NCBI GenBank assembly: GCA_023391275.1
Contig: JAEWBE010000058.1
Location: forward strand, 8,782 to 72,781
DNA length: 64,000 bases
Origin: Bacillota bacterium
Lineage (GTDB): Bacteria > Bacillota > Clostridia > Oscillospirales > Acutalibacteraceae
Reading direction: 5' to 3'
Positions 42,651-51,157 of this stretch are shown in pieces. Each line of letters opens with the position of its first letter. Within the stretch, counting starts at the first letter, position 1. A program made the translations under genes and the position numbers. The notes below the pieces were generated by a model, which was not told where the DNA came from, ran no database searches, and saw only the letters and a list, made by a program, of their open reading frames with translations.

Positions 42651-43415
42651 TTAATCTTTTACAATATCAAGACAGACCTGCATTGTTCTGTTAGAACGTT
42701 CTCTCTGAACAATTCCAAGTTCCAGTAAACGGTATTTCGCTGCCTCGCTGGAAACATTAAATGTCTTTGAAACCTTTATTGCATAAGTTGCGTCCCGAAA
42801 TAATTTATCCTGCGGTGGTAAACTTTCAACAAGTTTAAGCACCATGCTTTTGGGCATAAGCAAAGCAGAAGACAGCCGATTAGCCTGCCATTCCATTCGA
42901 TCTTTATCTGTCCATTGCTCCACCGGTTTTCGGTTTTCTCTCTGAATATCGGTTCGACATTGAATCATTGGTGTTTCGCCTCGGTCAAAAAAAGAGAACT
43001 GATTAGGGTCGTATCCAAAATATCTTGAATGGAAAATATCATGTCCACCCTCGTGGCCCATGGTAAAACGGTATCGATGTTCCTGTCCTTCTTCCAACAG
43101 CAACGAATCAATGATTACCGTCCTGGCCTTAGCACTTGCATACTCGGCACAATGTTTGCTTGGATTATATACCGGTATCTTATTGGTATCATTAAATACC
43201 GTCATTCCAAGATAGACGCCACAATGAGACAGGTACTGGAAATCCTGAGTCATGCCAAGATAACGCTCTACAAAACCATCAATGTCAATTTCCATCGGTA
43301 CTTCCATTGCTTTGGGGCAAAAGTCACGAATCAGTTCTTCTCCAATTACATCTATCTCTTGCTTATTTAAAATGGGGACTCCGTTACGTTTGACACGAAA
43401 TCTGGGATTATACAT
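42651..43415 (-). CDS. ImmA/IrrE family metallopeptidase (prophage anti-repressor)
   Basis: A 254-residue protein. YRFTMGHEGGHDIFHSRYF holds the zinc-binding HEXXH, and EWQANRLSSALLMPKSMVLK with the third ligand region is typical of ImmA/IrrE. In ICEBs1 the homologue cleaves the repressor ImmR after DNA damage. Here the gene follows the XRE repressor by seven bases, so the pair is likely the lysogeny switch. Confidence 0.9.
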   Translation of the reverse strand: MYNPRFRVKRNGVPILNKQEIDVIGEELIRDFCPKAMEVPMEIDIDGFVERYLGMTQDFQYLSHCGVYLGMTVFNDTNKIPVYNPSKHCAEYASAKARTVIIDSLLLEEGQEHRYRFTMGHEGGHDIFHSRYFGYDPNQFSFFDRGETPMIQCRTDIQRENRKPVEQWTDKDRMEWQANRLSSALLMPKSMVLKLVESLPPQDKLFRDATYAIKVSKTFNVSSEAAKYRLLELGIVQRERSNRTMQVCLDIVKD

Positions 43416-43422
43416 AGGCCAG

Positions 43423-43803
43423 TTACCTCTTCTTCTTTTTCAAATCCGCTATAAATTTCTGCCATTCATCTTCACCGGCATCTAGATCACGCGCGGTACG
43501 AAGCGCTGCGCTAACATAGTCGCGCTCCATGATGTATTCCGGCAGATCAGGAGCAACGGAGTTTCTCTTTTTCCCGGCTAGATCAAGCATGATAGCTTTT
43601 TCTTCTTCACTTAGGATTAAGATGTTTGCCACTAAATCCAGCTTATCCATATCAAACGGATTTCGCCGGTCTTTTTCAACATCACTTAAATACGGTGCTG
43701 AAATATCTAGCAGTTCAGCCATTTTCCTTAAAGTAATCTCTTTTTCTTCCCGCTTTTGTGCAATGAACTCGCCGAAGTTAGAATACTCTTTTTTCATTTT
43801 CAC
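43423..43803 (-). CDS. XRE family prophage repressor
   Basis: A 126-residue DNA-binding protein. FGEFIAQKREEKEITLRKMA then LDISAPYLSDVEKDRRNP is the helix-turn-helix of the Cro/CI family; the C-terminal part is short. It is transcribed together with the ImmA gene. Operators matching GTWAGC-N6-GCTTAC before this gene and before the early gene at 42568 suggest it controls both. Confidence 0.9.
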   Translation of the reverse strand: MKMKKEYSNFGEFIAQKREEKEITLRKMAELLDISAPYLSDVEKDRRNPFDMDKLDLVANILILSEEEKAIMLDLAGKKRNSVAPDLPEYIMERDYVSAALRTARDLDAGEDEWQKFIADLKKKKR

Positions 43804-43847
43804 ACACCTTTTCTTTAACCTTACCTGCAGATGGTTATGCTTTACAC

Positions 43848-43899
43848 GTTAGCAAAACAGCTTACTATGTAATTATAATAAACTCGTCAAAATATTCAA
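43848..43899 (-). promoter_or_regulatory. XRE promoter and repressor operator 2
   Basis: On the minus strand TTGAAT (43894-43899) and TATAAT (43872-43877) are 16 bp apart. GTTAGC-AAAACA-GCTTAC at 43848-43865 lies just downstream of the -10, in position for autoregulation. Confidence 0.65.
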
Positions 43900-44232
43900 C
43901 GCACAATGTTTGGTTATGAAATTGGATGGGCTTGGTATCGTTCAAAGCAATATTACTTTTCCTCCTATTTTACTATCAATGTCTCGGCCTCTCTTCGGTT
44001 GATTCCAGGAAAGTTGTGCTTATGTTTTTTATTCACGTTTATATTTTTCAGTTGGATTTGAATGGTATACATTGGAAAAATCCGAATTCTGAAAGATTCA
44101 CAATCTATGGTAAAGAATACGTGACCACCGAAGGAATGGAGCATTGACGAGGGGGCAAATGACTATGGAGACGACATTGCAAATCACTTTACAAAATAGC
44201 TAGACATAATGCGGATATTCCATCAGTTCTTG
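43900..44232. other. No confident gene; probable gene remnant
   Basis: About 330 bp between prophage and restriction operon. A plus-strand frame to 44147 ends FQLDLNGIHWKNPNSERFT and IYGKEYVTTEGMEH, which reads like the C-terminus of a real protein, but its upstream part is low-complexity hydrophobic sequence with no good start. It may be a fragment left by integration. No attachment-site repeat was found. Confidence 0.35.
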
Positions 44233-44261
44233 TTGTAATTGGTCGGGTGTGGGAATATAAT
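44233..44261 (+). promoter_or_regulatory. Promoter of the hsd operon
   Basis: TTGTAA at 44233-44238 and TATAAT at 44256-44261 with a 17-bp spacer, about 108 bp before hsdM. Confidence 0.6.
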
Positions 44262-44368
44262 TAGACTAAAAAGAATTACTTGGAGTTATCACATGTCCGC
44301 TTGAGCGAGATATTATGCTGAGGTTCTTTGAACAGATCTGTAACCTTAAGAATTGGAGATATTATATT

Positions 44369-46471
44369 ATGGCTGACAATAAAGTAATTGACGCAATGTG
44401 GGATGATTCCCCAATCGATGTATCGACTGAGGTAAACTTTATCTGGTCTATAGCAAACAAGCTGCGCGGTCCGTACCAGAGCGATAAATATAAGGATGTC
44501 ATCATTCCGATGACTATCATCCGTCGTTTTGAATGCGCTCTTGCGTCCACCAAAAAGGCGGTTGTTGACCAATTCAATGCAAACCCAAGCTACCCGGCAA
44601 AGGCGATGTATCGCATCTCCGGCTTTCAGTTTTACAATACCAGCGGTTATGACCTTGCGGAGCTGGTGAACGATGCCGACCACATTGCCACCAATTTCAA
44701 AAGCTATATTCAGAACTTTTCACCCAATGTGCAGGAAATTCTTCTGTCTGCGGAAAAAGGTCTGGATTTCTATAAGCAAATCGACAAGATGGATAAAAAC
44801 AACCGTCTGCTCAGTGTCGTCAAGGCATTTTCGGAGCTTGACCTCGATCCGCGCACCATTGACAATGTGAAGATGGGATATATTTTCGAAGAGCTTATCC
44901 GTAAGTTCTCTGAAAATGCCGAGGCTGGCGACCACTACACCGGAAGGGATATTATCAAGACGATGGTCAACATTCTGTTAGCGGAAGGCTGCGACGATAT
45001 CTTTGACGACGGCAAGGTTATCACCATATTGGATCAAGCCTGTGGCACGGGTGGTATGCTTTCCACGGGCTATAACTTTATCAAGCGCTATAACCCTTCT
45101 GCCGATGTCCGGCTCTTTGGGCAGGAAATCAACCCGGAGTCCTATGCGATGTGCCTTTCCGAAATGCTCATCAAAGGTCAGAACTCCGAGAACATTTGTT
45201 ATCAGGACACAATGAAAGCCGACTGCTTCAAAGAGACAGCAATGCGATTTGTTCTTGAAAATCCACCGTTTGGTACAGCTTGGGGTGGTAAGGATGCAGC
45301 CGAGGGTGTCGAAACGGCGGTAAACGACGAATTCAAGAAAGGCTATAACGGACGCTGGGGCGCGGGGCTTCCCGGTTCTGGCGATATGCAGATGCTGTTC
45401 TTGCAGTCGGCAATCGACAAAATGGACAAGCATAACGGACGTGCCGCCATCATTCAAAACGGTAGTCCGCTATTTTCCGGCGGCACAGCCTCAGGTGAGA
45501 GCCAGATTCGCCGCTGGATGCTGCAAAGCGACTTGATCGAAGCGATTATTGCGCTGCCGACCGACCTTTTCTATAACACCGGCATCGCTACATATATTTG
45601 GGTGTTATCAAAAAATAAAAGTGCCGAGCGTAAGGGTAAAATCCAGTTGATTGACGCTTCCGGTATTTATCATAAACTCCGCAAAGCTCTGGGCAACAAG
45701 AAAAATGAGATTGCCCCGGAAGACCGCTCTGCCATCACACGGCTGTATGCGGACTTCAAAGAAAACGAACTGTGCAAAATCTATGATAATGAAGAGTTCA
45801 TATACCGTGAATATACGGTGATGCAGCCGCTTCAGCGCAGCTATGCCATCACCGATGAGCGCATCCAGCAGATGCTCTCAAAAGGAGCTTTAAACTCTCT
45901 TTATGATGAAATTAGTTTCAATGATTTGGAACTTCTTACCGAACGTACTGGTAATGAAGAAAAACAATTCAATAAATTTTTTATTGGAAAACCTATTTAT
46001 GATGCAGTTCTCACAGACCTGAATGGTGCCGTTTCAGATGATGTCTATCCATCCCAGCAGGCATTTCTGCCTGTGCTGACAAAGGTGCTCGCTTGTGCAA
46101 CCACAGACAAAAAGCTGATTGAGAAAATCGCCGACGGATTGTCCATCATGGATAAAAATGCGGAAATACAGCGTGACAAGAATGGAAATATACTCTACGA
46201 CAAGGAAACCAGAGATACTGAAATCGTGAAATATGAGGAGGACATCGACACCTATATGGCGCGAGAAGTCCTGCCACATATCCCCGATGCGAAAGCATTC
46301 TTTGAGGAAGATTTAAGCAAAAAAAAGCCGGTCATCAAGACCGGCGCGGAGATTCCGTTCACCCGCTATTTCTATAAATATCAGCAGCCTACTCCCAGTG
46401 AAGAGCTGGAGGAACGCTTTACTACGCTTGAACAATCGGTCAATGAGCGCGTAGCAAAGCTGTTCGATTAA
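44369..46471 (+). CDS. hsdM: Type I restriction-modification DNA methyltransferase subunit
   Basis: A 700-residue N6-adenine methyltransferase. The N-terminal helical domain includes LRGPYQSDKYKDVIIPM; the SAM motif DQACGTGGML is near residue 222, and the catalytic ENPPFG near 297. A long C-terminal part (about 500-700) is helical and presumably contacts HsdS. The ATG at 44369 after TTGGAGAT is preferred; an in-frame reading from 44315 has no ribosome site. It is the first gene of the operon and forms M2S with HsdS. Confidence 0.95.
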   Translation: MADNKVIDAMWDDSPIDVSTEVNFIWSIANKLRGPYQSDKYKDVIIPMTIIRRFECALASTKKAVVDQFNANPSYPAKAMYRISGFQFYNTSGYDLAELVNDADHIATNFKSYIQNFSPNVQEILLSAEKGLDFYKQIDKMDKNNRLLSVVKAFSELDLDPRTIDNVKMGYIFEELIRKFSENAEAGDHYTGRDIIKTMVNILLAEGCDDIFDDGKVITILDQACGTGGMLSTGYNFIKRYNPSADVRLFGQEINPESYAMCLSEMLIKGQNSENICYQDTMKADCFKETAMRFVLENPPFGTAWGGKDAAEGVETAVNDEFKKGYNGRWGAGLPGSGDMQMLFLQSAIDKMDKHNGRAAIIQNGSPLFSGGTASGESQIRRWMLQSDLIEAIIALPTDLFYNTGIATYIWVLSKNKSAERKGKIQLIDASGIYHKLRKALGNKKNEIAPEDRSAITRLYADFKENELCKIYDNEEFIYREYTVMQPLQRSYAITDERIQQMLSKGALNSLYDEISFNDLELLTERTGNEEKQFNKFFIGKPIYDAVLTDLNGAVSDDVYPSQQAFLPVLTKVLACATTDKKLIEKIADGLSIMDKNAEIQRDKNGNILYDKETRDTEIVKYEEDIDTYMAREVLPHIPDAKAFFEEDLSKKKPVIKTGAEIPFTRYFYKYQQPTPSEELEERFTTLEQSVNERVAKLFD

Positions 46472-46483
46472 GGCGGTGATAAT

Positions 46484-47791
46484 ATGAGAGAGATGAAAGA
46501 TAGTGGGATTGAATGGATTGGGAAAATTCCAGAAAATTGGACAATTAAAAGATTGTGCTATCTTATCGACCAATATAAAGCCGGTCCCTTTGGAAGCGCA
46601 TTAATCATGGACAAACTAATGGATGAAGGACAAATCCTTGTTTATACACCTGAAGTTATTGCTGAGAATAACACCGATTTGCCAAATAATAAGTATTTAC
46701 AGGAAGAACGAAAAAAAGAAATGCAACAGTTTTTCGTTCAACCGGGCGATATTATTTTCCCTATCGTTGGTTCGTTGGGAAGAGCTATGCTTATTAAGGG
46801 TGAACACCCGGTAGGCATCATTAATCAGCGATTGGCAAAGTTTCGCATTTCTTCAGTAGATTTGACCTATCATTACTTTCTCTGGTTGTTTGCCAGAAGC
46901 AGTTTTTACTCGACATATATCGAGCTAACTTGCAGAGGCTCGATAATTGTTAATCTGACAAAAGCAATACTGCATGATATGCCAGTTTTAATTCCGCCTG
47001 CACCAGAGCAAGAAATTATTGCCACCTTCCTCGATGCCAAATGCGCCGAAATCGACAGTCTTACCGCCGATATCCAATCACAGATTGACACTTTAGAGGA
47101 ATACAAGCGATCGGTCATCACCGAAACAGTCACAAAAGGTTTGAACCCGGATGCTGAGATGAAGAACAGTGGAATCCCGTGGTGCCCGTCTATTCCTTTC
47201 CATTGGGCTGTGACTAATCCAAAAGCTCTGTTTTACCTGAGAAATCAACGTGCAATGGATGGAGATCGCCAGCTAACAGCGAGTCAGAAACTCGGAATTG
47301 TTTTTCAAGATGAGTTTATGGAGATGGAAAATCAAAAGGTTGTGACTGTGGAAAAAGACTTCAGTATATTGAAACACGTTGAACCAAATGATTTTGTCAT
47401 CAGTATGAGAAGTTTTCAGGGCGGTCTTGAGTATAGTGAACAGCGCGGCTGTATCAGTTCGGCTTATGTTATGTTGATACCCAACAAGGACAAGGTTTAT
47501 CCACCATTCTTCCGTTGGTTTTTCAAGTCAAGCAAATATATAAACGCCCTCCAAAGCACAACAAATCTTGTGCGCGACGGACAAGCGTTGAGGTATGCTA
47601 ATTTTGTAAAGGTTCCATTATTTATAATTCCCACAGATGAGCAAAAACAAATTGCTGAATATCTGAATGAAAAGTGCAATCAGATTGATGCTGTGCTTGA
47701 AGCAAAGCGCGAACAGCTCACAACCCTTGAGGAGTACAAGAAGTCTCTTATCTATGAATATGTCACAGGCAAAAAGGAGGTCGTAGTCTGA
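46484..47791 (+). CDS. hsdS: Type I restriction-modification specificity subunit
   Basis: A 435-residue target-recognition subunit with two TRDs, each followed by a conserved helical spacer: first half from GIEWIGKIPENW to CAEIDSLTADIQSQIDTLEEYKR, second from GIPWCPSIPFHW to CNQIDAVLEAKREQLTTLEEYKK. The paired LEEYK helices give the pseudo-symmetry that sets the gap in the bipartite recognition site. The target cannot be read from sequence. Its stop overlaps the next start (TGATGA). Confidence 0.93.
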   Translation: MREMKDSGIEWIGKIPENWTIKRLCYLIDQYKAGPFGSALIMDKLMDEGQILVYTPEVIAENNTDLPNNKYLQEERKKEMQQFFVQPGDIIFPIVGSLGRAMLIKGEHPVGIINQRLAKFRISSVDLTYHYFLWLFARSSFYSTYIELTCRGSIIVNLTKAILHDMPVLIPPAPEQEIIATFLDAKCAEIDSLTADIQSQIDTLEEYKRSVITETVTKGLNPDAEMKNSGIPWCPSIPFHWAVTNPKALFYLRNQRAMDGDRQLTASQKLGIVFQDEFMEMENQKVVTVEKDFSILKHVEPNDFVISMRSFQGGLEYSEQRGCISSAYVMLIPNKDKVYPPFFRWFFKSSKYINALQSTTNLVRDGQALRYANFVKVPLFIIPTDEQKQIAEYLNEKCNQIDAVLEAKREQLTTLEEYKKSLIYEYVTGKKEVVV

Positions 47792-48180
47792 TGAAAATAG
47801 AATATGCACACTCCGCAATAGGCTTGGAACCGGATATGATAATCTCCTCTTCCGACTTCTTGAAGGTGTTTGATGACGAAACAGAATACAATTTTCTCCG
47901 CTTTTCTGTGGATGCATTCACTGCTGGGCATGGGTTTGAAAACCAGTTCGCTATGCAACATTATCGCGCAGCAAAAGGCTGGCTTAAGAAAAGCAGTAGC
48001 GTTCTGTTTGTTGTCAAAGAAAGAGATATCAGCCCAATCAGATACATCAGGTGGTGCGAAATTTATGTTATAACCGATGGAAAAATGATGAATGTCATCA
48101 CAAGCGAAGACGGTGCTCATCTTGATGTGAATATAAAAAGAGATAATGCTACTTCCAATGAGAGGGGGGTCGTTTCATAA
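47791..48180 (+). CDS. Unrecognised 129-residue protein inside the hsd operon
   Basis: The ATG overlaps the hsdS stop and its own stop overlaps the hsdR initiation region, so it is translated with them. It has no motif I recognise: SSDFLKVFDDETEYNFLRF, AMQHYRAAKGWLKKSSSV, EIYVITDGKMMNVITSE. It is soluble, mixed alpha/beta, with no membrane or signal segment. Its fixed place between specificity and endonuclease genes suggests an accessory role, for example control of the nuclease or an anti-counterdefence function, but this is inference. Confidence 0.75.
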   Translation: MKIEYAHSAIGLEPDMIISSSDFLKVFDDETEYNFLRFSVDAFTAGHGFENQFAMQHYRAAKGWLKKSSSVLFVVKERDISPIRYIRWCEIYVITDGKMMNVITSEDGAHLDVNIKRDNATSNERGVVS

Positions 48181-51146
48181 ACAATATATTATCCGAAAAA
48201 GAATACCAGCATTTCATCACGGAACGGCTGGAGCATGATAACGGTTATGTCGTGCGCAAAGGCACCTCCTACGACCGCTTGTTTTCCATTGACCGTGAAC
48301 TACTGTTCAAATTTCTGAACAACACGCAAGGCACAACTATGGCGGCTCTGCGAAAGATATATAAGGATGACTTGGAGGAAACCCTTGTCAGCTTTATCAA
48401 TGCCGAGGCAACAAAAGCTCGCGGCAACCTTTTGGATATTCTAAAACACGGGGTTGAGATTTCCAGTATGAAGCTGGAGCTGATGTATACTAAACCGGCT
48501 ACCACCTTTAACAAAGAACTGCTCGCAAACTACGAAAAGAACATCTTCTCCGTCATGGAGGAGGTCTGGGCAAGCGACAAGGAACGGGTCGATTTGGTCA
48601 TCTTCCTAAACGGCCTTGCCATCATGTCTTTTGAGCTGAAATGCAATGCCGCTGGGCAGTCCTATCAGGACGCCATCTATCAGTACCGCATGGAGCGCAA
48701 TCCGAAGACGCGCCTGTTCCTATTTAAGGCGGGCTGCCTTGTAAACTTTGCGATGGATCTCGAAGAGGTCTATATGACCACGAAGCTGTCCGGCGACTCT
48801 ACCTTCTTTCTGCCGTTCAATATCGGTAACGGAAAAGGCGTCAACGCCGGAGCGGGTAATCCCACCTTCAAGGACAAATACAGTGTGTCTTATATGTGGG
48901 AGGATATTCTCACAAAGGATACCGTGCTCAACCTCATCAGCAAGTTCATTTTTGTGGAAACAAAAGAAAATGAGGATGAGCTGACTGGCAAAATCAAAAA
49001 GTCGGAAAGCGTCATCTTCCCACGCTATCATCAGCTGGATGTTATCCGCAAACTGCTAGGCGATGTCCGTGAAAACAGAACCGCGCAGAATTATCTGATT
49101 CAGCACAGCGCCGGTTCCGGCAAAACTAACTCCATCGCTTGGCTGGCGCACCGGCTCACTTCACTGCACGATACCGACGATAAAATCATCTTTGATAATG
49201 TGGTTATCATCACCGACCGAGTGGTTGTAGACCGTCAGCTTCAAAAAGCGATTATGGGCATGGAGCACAAGACAGGCCTGATTCGCGTGATGGACGATAA
49301 GTGCAACTCCGCCGACCTTGCGATTGCCCTCAAGGGCAACACAAAAATCATAGCAACTACGATTCAAAAATTCCCGTATATCGTTGACAGCGTCGCCGGA
49401 CTGAAAACAAAACACTTCGCTGTTATTATCGATGAAGCACATTCCTCCACTGCCGGAAAGGATATGGCAGCTGTCACGCAGTCCTTGGGTGCTGGCGAAC
49501 AGGACTATAACGATGTACAGGACATCATTTCCGACGAGATTGCCCGTAACGGCAAGCAAGCCAATGTGTCAATATTTGCGTTTACCGCGACACCGAAGCC
49601 GACCACGCTCCAGCTTTTCGGACTGTTGAATACCAAAGGACAGCGTGAAGCGTTCCACGTATACTCCATGAAGCAAGCCATTGAAGAAGGCTTTATTCTG
49701 GATGTGCTGCAAAACTACACGACCTATGATACCTTCTATCAAATAAATAAAGAAATTCAAGATGACCCTCGCTGCAAAACTTCTGACGCAAAGCGTCAGA
49801 TTGCCCGCTTTGTGGAACTGCATGAAACGAACATCTCACAGCGCATAGAGGTTATTGTGGAGCATTTCCGCACTTCGGTTATGACGGAACTGGGTGGCAT
49901 GGCAAAAGCGATGGTCATTACAGCTTCCCGTCAGGGCGCTGTCAAATACCGCCAGGCGTTTGAGGACTATATCACAAAAAAAGGCTACAAGGATATTCAC
50001 GCTCTGGTGGCTTTCTCCGGCAAGGTGAAACTGCCAGGGGACGAAACCACCGAATATACCGAAGCCTCTATGAACGGCTTTTCTGAGGAACAACTCACAA
50101 AAGAGTTTGACAAAGATGATTATCAAGTTCTGCTGGTGGCAAATAAGTATCAGACGGGATTTGACCAGCCCAAACTGTGTGCCATGTATATTATGAAAAA
50201 GCTGAAGGGCGTTACAGCCGTGCAGACGCTGTCCCGATTGAACCGCATTTTCCCGCCATTCGAGAAACGTACATTCGTACTTGACTTTGTAAATGATTAT
50301 GCGGATATTACTGCTGCCTTCGCACCGTTCTACACAACAACACTGTTATCCAACTCGGTAACGCCAACGGCGATTTACGACCTTGAGGCAAAGATTGATG
50401 CCTACACCGTTCTCGACCCAGACGATATTGAGAAGGCAAACGACCTAATATACAGTAACAACATTACCTCGAAGGACAAGCAAAAACTGACCTTCTATTT
50501 CAAGAAGGCGAAAAATCTGATTGAAAACTACGATGTTACAAAGCAGCAGGAGATTGTAGCCTTAATGCGCCATTTCGTTCGGTTTTACCAATTCCTGCTT
50601 CAAGTCTCCTGCTTTGAAGATGTTGACCTGCATAAGAAGTACAATTTCATTACTTATTTGCTTTCCTATATCAACATCAAACATCCGGGCGGTGGATATA
50701 ATCTTGATGGCAAAATCAAGGCTACGAATTTCGTCCAGAAAAAGGAGGAGGAACATAAGAAATCCGAACTTGTTGCTCAGCCCGTTATGAAACTGCCGAC
50801 CGCAGAGAGTTTTGGATTGACCGAGGCAAAAGAGGAACGACTTTCACAGATAATCGCCGAAATCAACAGCCGCACGGGAAAAGCCTATGACAATGATGTT
50901 GCGGTAAAAGCAATGCTGCAAATCCGGGACCTACTGCTAAAATCGGACAAGCTGAAAACCAGCGCTCGGAACAACACCGTCAAGGATTTTGAGTTTTCCT
51001 ATTTTGACGATATCGACGATGCCCTCATTGAGGGGCTTTCGCAGAATCAGGACTTTTTCTCGATGCTTTTGAGCAACGAGGAAATAAAGCGGCAGGTGCT
51101 TGGCATCTTCACCGATGAAATATACGCAAGCCTGCGTAAAGCATAA
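48177..51146 (+). CDS. hsdR: Type I restriction endonuclease subunit, apparent ATA start
   Basis: A translocase-nuclease of about 989 residues. The N-terminal nuclease has VDLVIFLNGLAIMSFELKCN; motor motifs are HSAGSGKTNSIAWLAHRL near 311, IIDEAHSS near 419, then TATPKPTTLQLFG and VANKYQTGFDQP. Homology-like sequence (ILSEKEYQHFITERLEHDNG) extends upstream of the first usual start, a GTG at 48252, back to an ATA at 48177 that sits seven bases after AGAGGGGGG and overlaps the preceding stop. The frame is closed at 48159 with no ATG, GTG or TTG between, so initiation must be at ATA or, truncated, at 48252. Confidence 0.88.
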   Translation: MNNILSEKEYQHFITERLEHDNGYVVRKGTSYDRLFSIDRELLFKFLNNTQGTTMAALRKIYKDDLEETLVSFINAEATKARGNLLDILKHGVEISSMKLELMYTKPATTFNKELLANYEKNIFSVMEEVWASDKERVDLVIFLNGLAIMSFELKCNAAGQSYQDAIYQYRMERNPKTRLFLFKAGCLVNFAMDLEEVYMTTKLSGDSTFFLPFNIGNGKGVNAGAGNPTFKDKYSVSYMWEDILTKDTVLNLISKFIFVETKENEDELTGKIKKSESVIFPRYHQLDVIRKLLGDVRENRTAQNYLIQHSAGSGKTNSIAWLAHRLTSLHDTDDKIIFDNVVIITDRVVVDRQLQKAIMGMEHKTGLIRVMDDKCNSADLAIALKGNTKIIATTIQKFPYIVDSVAGLKTKHFAVIIDEAHSSTAGKDMAAVTQSLGAGEQDYNDVQDIISDEIARNGKQANVSIFAFTATPKPTTLQLFGLLNTKGQREAFHVYSMKQAIEEGFILDVLQNYTTYDTFYQINKEIQDDPRCKTSDAKRQIARFVELHETNISQRIEVIVEHFRTSVMTELGGMAKAMVITASRQGAVKYRQAFEDYITKKGYKDIHALVAFSGKVKLPGDETTEYTEASMNGFSEEQLTKEFDKDDYQVLLVANKYQTGFDQPKLCAMYIMKKLKGVTAVQTLSRLNRIFPPFEKRTFVLDFVNDYADITAAFAPFYTTTLLSNSVTPTAIYDLEAKIDAYTVLDPDDIEKANDLIYSNNITSKDKQKLTFYFKKAKNLIENYDVTKQQEIVALMRHFVRFYQFLLQVSCFEDVDLHKKYNFITYLLSYINIKHPGGGYNLDGKIKATNFVQKKEEEHKKSELVAQPVMKLPTAESFGLTEAKEERLSQIIAEINSRTGKAYDNDVAVKAMLQIRDLLLKSDKLKTSARNNTVKDFEFSYFDDIDDALIEGLSQNQDFFSMLLSNEEIKRQVLGIFTDEIYASLRKA

Positions 51147-51157
51147 GGAGGGGTATC

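Larger units (their letters stand above)
24810..43900 (-). mobile_element. Defective siphophage-type prophage with serine recombinases
   Basis: All genes here read on the minus strand in phage order: repressor and ImmA protease, early genes, tail chaperones, tape measure, distal tail, tail lysin-like and fibre proteins, lysin and holin-like proteins, and two recombinases. Terminase, portal, protease, capsid and replication genes are missing, and two fused or truncated genes (38384-39913 and 40073-40171) mark the deletions. The exact ends are not defined: I found no convincing direct repeat for the attachment sites. Left limit is set at the recombinase end, right limit at the repressor promoter. 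Confidence 0.85.

Noticed and set aside
24810..43900. Intact phage-tail bacteriocin (tailocin)
   Set aside because: Tail module looks complete at the tip, but the tail tube gene is a fusion lacking its N-terminus, so assembly is doubtful.
24790..44300. attL/attR direct repeats of the prophage
   Set aside because: Only short AT-rich matches such as ATTATAAT were seen at both ends, as expected by chance.
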